From NCBI GenBank assembly GCA_963578605.1, contig CAUZEA010000043.1:1-44829 (forward strand): a DNA stretch of 44,829 nt, given 5' to 3'. Shown piece by piece: positions 42,141-44,829 of this stretch. A model generated the notes under the pieces. It ran no database searches. It was not told where the DNA came from and saw nothing but the letters and a program-made list of their open reading frames with translations. Within the stretch, counting starts at the first letter, position 1. Each line of letters begins with the position of its first letter. Source of the stretch: JAKVCB01 sp963578605 (lineage in GTDB: Bacteria; Planctomycetota; Planctomycetia; Pirellulales; Lacipirellulaceae). The position numbers were made by a program, and so were the translations under genes.

Positions 42141-43124
42141 ATGAAAGTCGCAGAACTTGTCGAAGATCGCATGCACGACTGGAACAAGTTAGAAGCGTTT
42201 TGCAATATGCTCGAAAGCCGCCATCGCACCAAACTTACGGGAGACAATTTAGTTCATTTTGCATCACTCTACCGTGCGGCCTGTGCCGATCTGGCCTTGG
42301 CCAATGCTCAGCAACTGCCCGCCAGCATGGTCCGCTACCTGCATCATCTGGTTGGTCGGGCCCACAACCAACTTTACCGTAGCCGCCGGTTTGACTTTTC
42401 GGCATGGCGGGTCGAGTTGCTGGAAAATGTCCCCCGAAGACTCTTTCACGATGGCTCGTTACGCCTTGCATTTTTCCTCTTCTGGGGAGGGTTTTGCGCA
42501 TCGATGTTCCTGGCTTCCAACTGGTCGCCAATCCCGAACTTTGCCGAACGAGTGCTGGGTGAAGAGGCAATCGTGATGTATGACAGGATGTACGACAGCC
42601 CGATTAACGCCAGTGGCCAATCGAGCGGCACCGAGTTCGCCATGTTTGGCTTTTATAGTTTGCACAATCCAAGCATTGGATTGCGTTGTTTCGCGATGGG
42701 ACTTCTGTTTGGCGTGGGCGGTTTGTTCGCCACGCTATTTAACGCGATCGCGCTGGGGAGCACGTTTGGTTACATGACAACCGTCCCGCACGGAGAGAAT
42801 TTTCTACATTTCGTGACCGCTCACGCCCCATTCGAGATGACGGCTATCGTGCTTTCAGCGGCTGCTGGTATGCGACTCGGTTTCGCCCTGGTCGATACAG
42901 GCGGACTCGGTCGCCGCGAGTCCATTGAGTTGGCAGCGCGTGAAGTCATGCCGATCGTAGGTGCATCGCTTATCCTGTTCTTCCTGGCGGCGCTGATTGA
43001 AGGCTTTATCTCGCCAGCACCGCTGCCTTACGAATTCAAAGCAGCAGTATGTTCATTTTCGATCCTCCTACTGCTGCTATATTTTGTGATCCTGGGCTAC
43101 GTAAAACAGGAAACAGCACCGTGA
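42141..43124 (+). CDS. SpoIIM-family integral membrane protein
   Basis: A 327-residue protein related to stage II sporulation protein M. About 110 helical residues in the cytosol (MHDWNKLEAFCNMLESRHRT..., YLHHLVGRAHNQLYR) precede about five membrane spans, with GFYSLHNPSIGLRCFAMGL, LFGVGGLFATLFNAIALGST, HAPFEMTAIVLSAAAGMRLG and the final SILLLLLYFVILGYV. The H-x-P-F-E motif is typical. In non-sporulating bacteria it accompanies RDD, DUF4129 and MoxR genes, and its activity is unknown. 26 nt after the RDD gene. Confidence 0.9.
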   Translation: MKVAELVEDRMHDWNKLEAFCNMLESRHRTKLTGDNLVHFASLYRAACADLALANAQQLPASMVRYLHHLVGRAHNQLYRSRRFDFSAWRVELLENVPRRLFHDGSLRLAFFLFWGGFCASMFLASNWSPIPNFAERVLGEEAIVMYDRMYDSPINASGQSSGTEFAMFGFYSLHNPSIGLRCFAMGLLFGVGGLFATLFNAIALGSTFGYMTTVPHGENFLHFVTAHAPFEMTAIVLSAAAGMRLGFALVDTGGLGRRESIELAAREVMPIVGASLILFFLAALIEGFISPAPLPYEFKAAVCSFSILLLLLYFVILGYVKQETAP

Positions 43125-43181
43125 ACCCTTGAATCGTTCGGTGGCCTTTGGTCCCTGTAACGAATGCGATCTTCCGCTTTC

Positions 43182-44000
43182 ATGAATTTTGAACATACCG
43201 AAATAACGATTCGCGAACGAAACTATCTCGAACTGATGGACCTGGCATTGCAGTTGTTGCGGTTCCACTGCTGGGGTTTGTTGCTCACGCTGGCAGTCGG
43301 TGCCATACCCTTGACGCTGGTCAACTTTTGGATCATTCCCGAGATTATCAGCTCCGGTGCCGAGTGGGATACCCTGAATGCGTACAGCTGGCTGTTGGTT
43401 CTGCTGATGCTTTGGGAAGCCCCGCTGGCAACAGCACTCATGACACTTTATCTCGGCCAGATTACCTTTACGCGGGTGGTGGATTGGAACCGGCTCTGCC
43501 GAGATTACATCGGCAGCCTGCTACAATTGTTGTGGTTCCAGGCCATTTTGCGGTCACTGACTGCCTGCCTGCTGTTGGTCGGACTGATCATTCCACATTT
43601 GGCCTGGCCTTATCTTTCCGAGGTCATTTTACTTGAGCGGAATTATTTTGTTTCGTACAAAGGCAAACAGATCACGACCTGGCGTCGAAGTCGCAACCTG
43701 CATCGGCACATTCTTGGTGACCTGTTTGCCCGTTGGCTAGGCACAATGGTCACTGGCTGGGTCCTGGTGACGGCTATCCTTTTGGGAATCCAAACCACCG
43801 CAGGTGGACTTTTTGGGATTTGGTTTACCTCGTCGACTATTGTGCAATGGTATGTGCCTCTAGCCGGCTGGTTGGTCATCGGGTTTTTTACAATTGTACG
43901 ATTCCTGGCCTACCTCGACCTGAGGATTCGTCGCGAAGGTTGGGAAGTCGAACTCGTGATGAGGGCCGAAGCGGCACGCCTCGCAAGAGTAGCTGCATGA
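43182..44000 (+). CDS. Hypothetical polytopic membrane protein of the RDD-SpoIIM cluster
   Basis: A 272-residue protein (ATG 43182; ATG 43164 would add six residues). About five or six hydrophobic helices alternate with short loops (LLLTLAVGAIPLTLVNFWII, LLLVGLIIPHLAWPYL, GTMVTGWVLVTAILLG), with an acidic N-terminus and a basic C-terminus (AYLDLRIRREGWEVELVMRA). I recognise it as the membrane protein that commonly sits between SpoIIM and DUF4129 genes in planctomycetes, of unknown function. Its stop overlaps the next ATG as ATGA. Confidence 0.8.
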   Translation: MNFEHTEITIRERNYLELMDLALQLLRFHCWGLLLTLAVGAIPLTLVNFWIIPEIISSGAEWDTLNAYSWLLVLLMLWEAPLATALMTLYLGQITFTRVVDWNRLCRDYIGSLLQLLWFQAILRSLTACLLLVGLIIPHLAWPYLSEVILLERNYFVSYKGKQITTWRRSRNLHRHILGDLFARWLGTMVTGWVLVTAILLGIQTTAGGLFGIWFTSSTIVQWYVPLAGWLVIGFFTIVRFLAYLDLRIRREGWEVELVMRAEAARLARVAA

Positions 44001-44829
44001 CGACGCGCAACACAACCATGGTGTGGATCACGAAGCACACACTCCGCAAGAGCGTGTTCACAACCCGTACGCTTGCTCACAGGCACTTGCTGATGACCTT
44101 GGCGTTCGTTGCGTTTCCGACACCTGGTTTCAGTGCAGACCTTGCCAATCCCGATGTCGCTATCGAGACGGGCAAGTCGGCACTGCGCACGGGATGGAAC
44201 TATCCCTGGTACAACTCGTCAACAGATAGCCTTGCCCGGATCAATGTACAACCTCCATCCGATAACAAATGGTTGAGTGAGTGGCTCGATTGGGACCTCG
44301 ATTCGAGCTGGTGGACCGACTGGGATATGAGCAATCTGATGTTAACCCTTAGTTGGTTTTTCATTGCCGCGATTCTGGGCGGTGCTGCCTATTTGTTGAT
44401 TCAAGCATATCTGGGAAACGATCGCCGACAACAATCGGCCAGTGCGACAGGCAACGCCGAGTCAACGGTCTCGACGATCGACCACGCCGCGGTGCTGCCA
44501 GCACGACTCCGCAATCCGCACACAGACCTCCTGGCCGAAGCCAAAAGATTCTATCTGGCAGGTAATCTGGTCGAAGCCATTGTTTACTTGTTCAGTTTTC
44601 AACTGGTCGAACTCGACAAGCATCAATTGCTGTGGTTGGCCAGGGGAAAAACCAATCGACAATATCTCGCGGAAGTTCATCGCGGCGGTCAGATCAGCAG
44701 CTGCCATGAACTGGCCGCAGCGCTGCGCCAAACCATGATTTTGTTCGAGGAAGCCTTTTTTGGGAGCCACGCACCCCGGCAGGAGGATTTCGAAGCCTGC
44801 TGGTCCAAAGTGGCAAGATTCCAGACCCT
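43997..44829 (+). CDS. DUF4129-domain membrane protein, C-terminus beyond window
   Basis: The frame is open from ATG 43997 to the right edge (277 codons). The start overlaps the previous stop by four bases. A possible signal peptide (HLLMTLAFVAFPTPGFSA) is followed by a Trp-rich extracytoplasmic segment (SGWNYPWY-like region, WLDWDLDSSWWTDWD). One membrane span follows (MLTLSWFFIAAILGGAAYLL), then the cytosolic DUF4129 region with EAKRFYLAGNLVEAIVYLFS, LLWLARGKTNRQYLAEV and FEEAFFGSHAP. In related loci the next genes are a DUF4350 protein, MoxR ATPase and DUF58 protein; I would expect these just right of the window. Confidence 0.85.
   Translation, partial: MTTRNTTMVWITKHTLRKSVFTTRTLAHRHLLMTLAFVAFPTPGFSADLANPDVAIETGKSALRTGWNYPWYNSSTDSLARINVQPPSDNKWLSEWLDWDLDSSWWTDWDMSNLMLTLSWFFIAAILGGAAYLLIQAYLGNDRRQQSASATGNAESTVSTIDHAAVLPARLRNPHTDLLAEAKRFYLAGNLVEAIVYLFSFQLVELDKHQLLWLARGKTNRQYLAEVHRGGQISSCHELAAALRQTMILFEEAFFGSHAPRQEDFEACWSKVARFQT

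Noticed and set aside
1..44829. tRNA, rRNA, CRISPR arrays, insertion sequences and integrase genes
   Set aside because: Looked for by eye (TPsiC-like motifs, regular spaced repeats, transposase motifs) and none seen; a dedicated tRNA or IS search could still find one.

Overview
The window reads as a chromosomal segment of a planctomycete, most likely in or near the Pirellulaceae. Several things point there: two secreted proteins that combine dockerin-like repeats with a PEP-CTERM tail, a small basic protein of the Planctomycetes/Verrucomicrobia/Chlamydiae type, a TPR-CHAT protein, a type I polyketide synthase, an RDD/SpoIIM/DUF4129 membrane cluster, and many genes without a Shine-Dalgarno sequence. 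This is judged from protein features alone; no 16S or tRNA gene was seen.

Layout. 1-3125 (-) is the N-terminal part of a KS-AT-DH polyketide synthase that runs off the left edge. 3.5-4.8 kb holds a degenerate glycosyltransferase remnant (+) facing an intact family 2 glycosyltransferase (-). 5.1-7.6 kb is a coupled pair: a methyltransferase-fold protein and a UbiD-family decarboxylase. 7.65-9.4 kb carries an orphan prepilin-peptidase N-domain, a wrecked beta-CASP nuclease gene and a LOG-family protein. A secreted TlpA-like thioredoxin protein (9.7-11.0 kb) faces a minus-strand run of four genes (15.3 to 11.1 kb): a CinA-like/nucleotidylyltransferase fusion, a ROK sugar kinase, a BFD-type [2Fe-2S] protein and an altronate/galactarate dehydratase. 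Next come an acetyltransferase-like protein, a small lipoprotein, a 1022-residue TPR-CHAT protein, a phytase-esterase-like dockerin/PEP-CTERM protein, PEP carboxykinase, a VTT-domain membrane protein, small genes and a secreted sugar dehydrogenase.

At 27.7-32.2 kb lies a block that looks like a decaying insertion. It holds a ribose-type ABC transporter (binding protein, ATPase, permease). The permease has an in-frame TAA, the binding protein has lost its start, and a degenerate 44-nt repeat of the preceding gene's 3' end lies directly after the permease gene. A frameshifted Rdx (SelW-like) gene follows. The rest is intact: a YpsA/molybdenum-carrier-like protein, a 3-hydroxyisobutyrate-dehydrogenase-family reductase, RibBA coupled to a hypothetical gene, a planctomycete hypothetical, then a 2-oxoacid:ferredoxin oxidoreductase (alpha and beta) bracketed by two CBS-domain proteins. 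The right end is an RDD - SpoIIM - membrane protein - DUF4129 operon running off the window.

The most interesting items are the CinA-like/adenylyltransferase fusion (possible NMN deamidation and adenylylation in one NAD-salvage protein), the CHAT protein lacking its catalytic cysteine, the CBS-KorAB-CBS arrangement, and the concentration of five or six broken genes in otherwise well-kept DNA.
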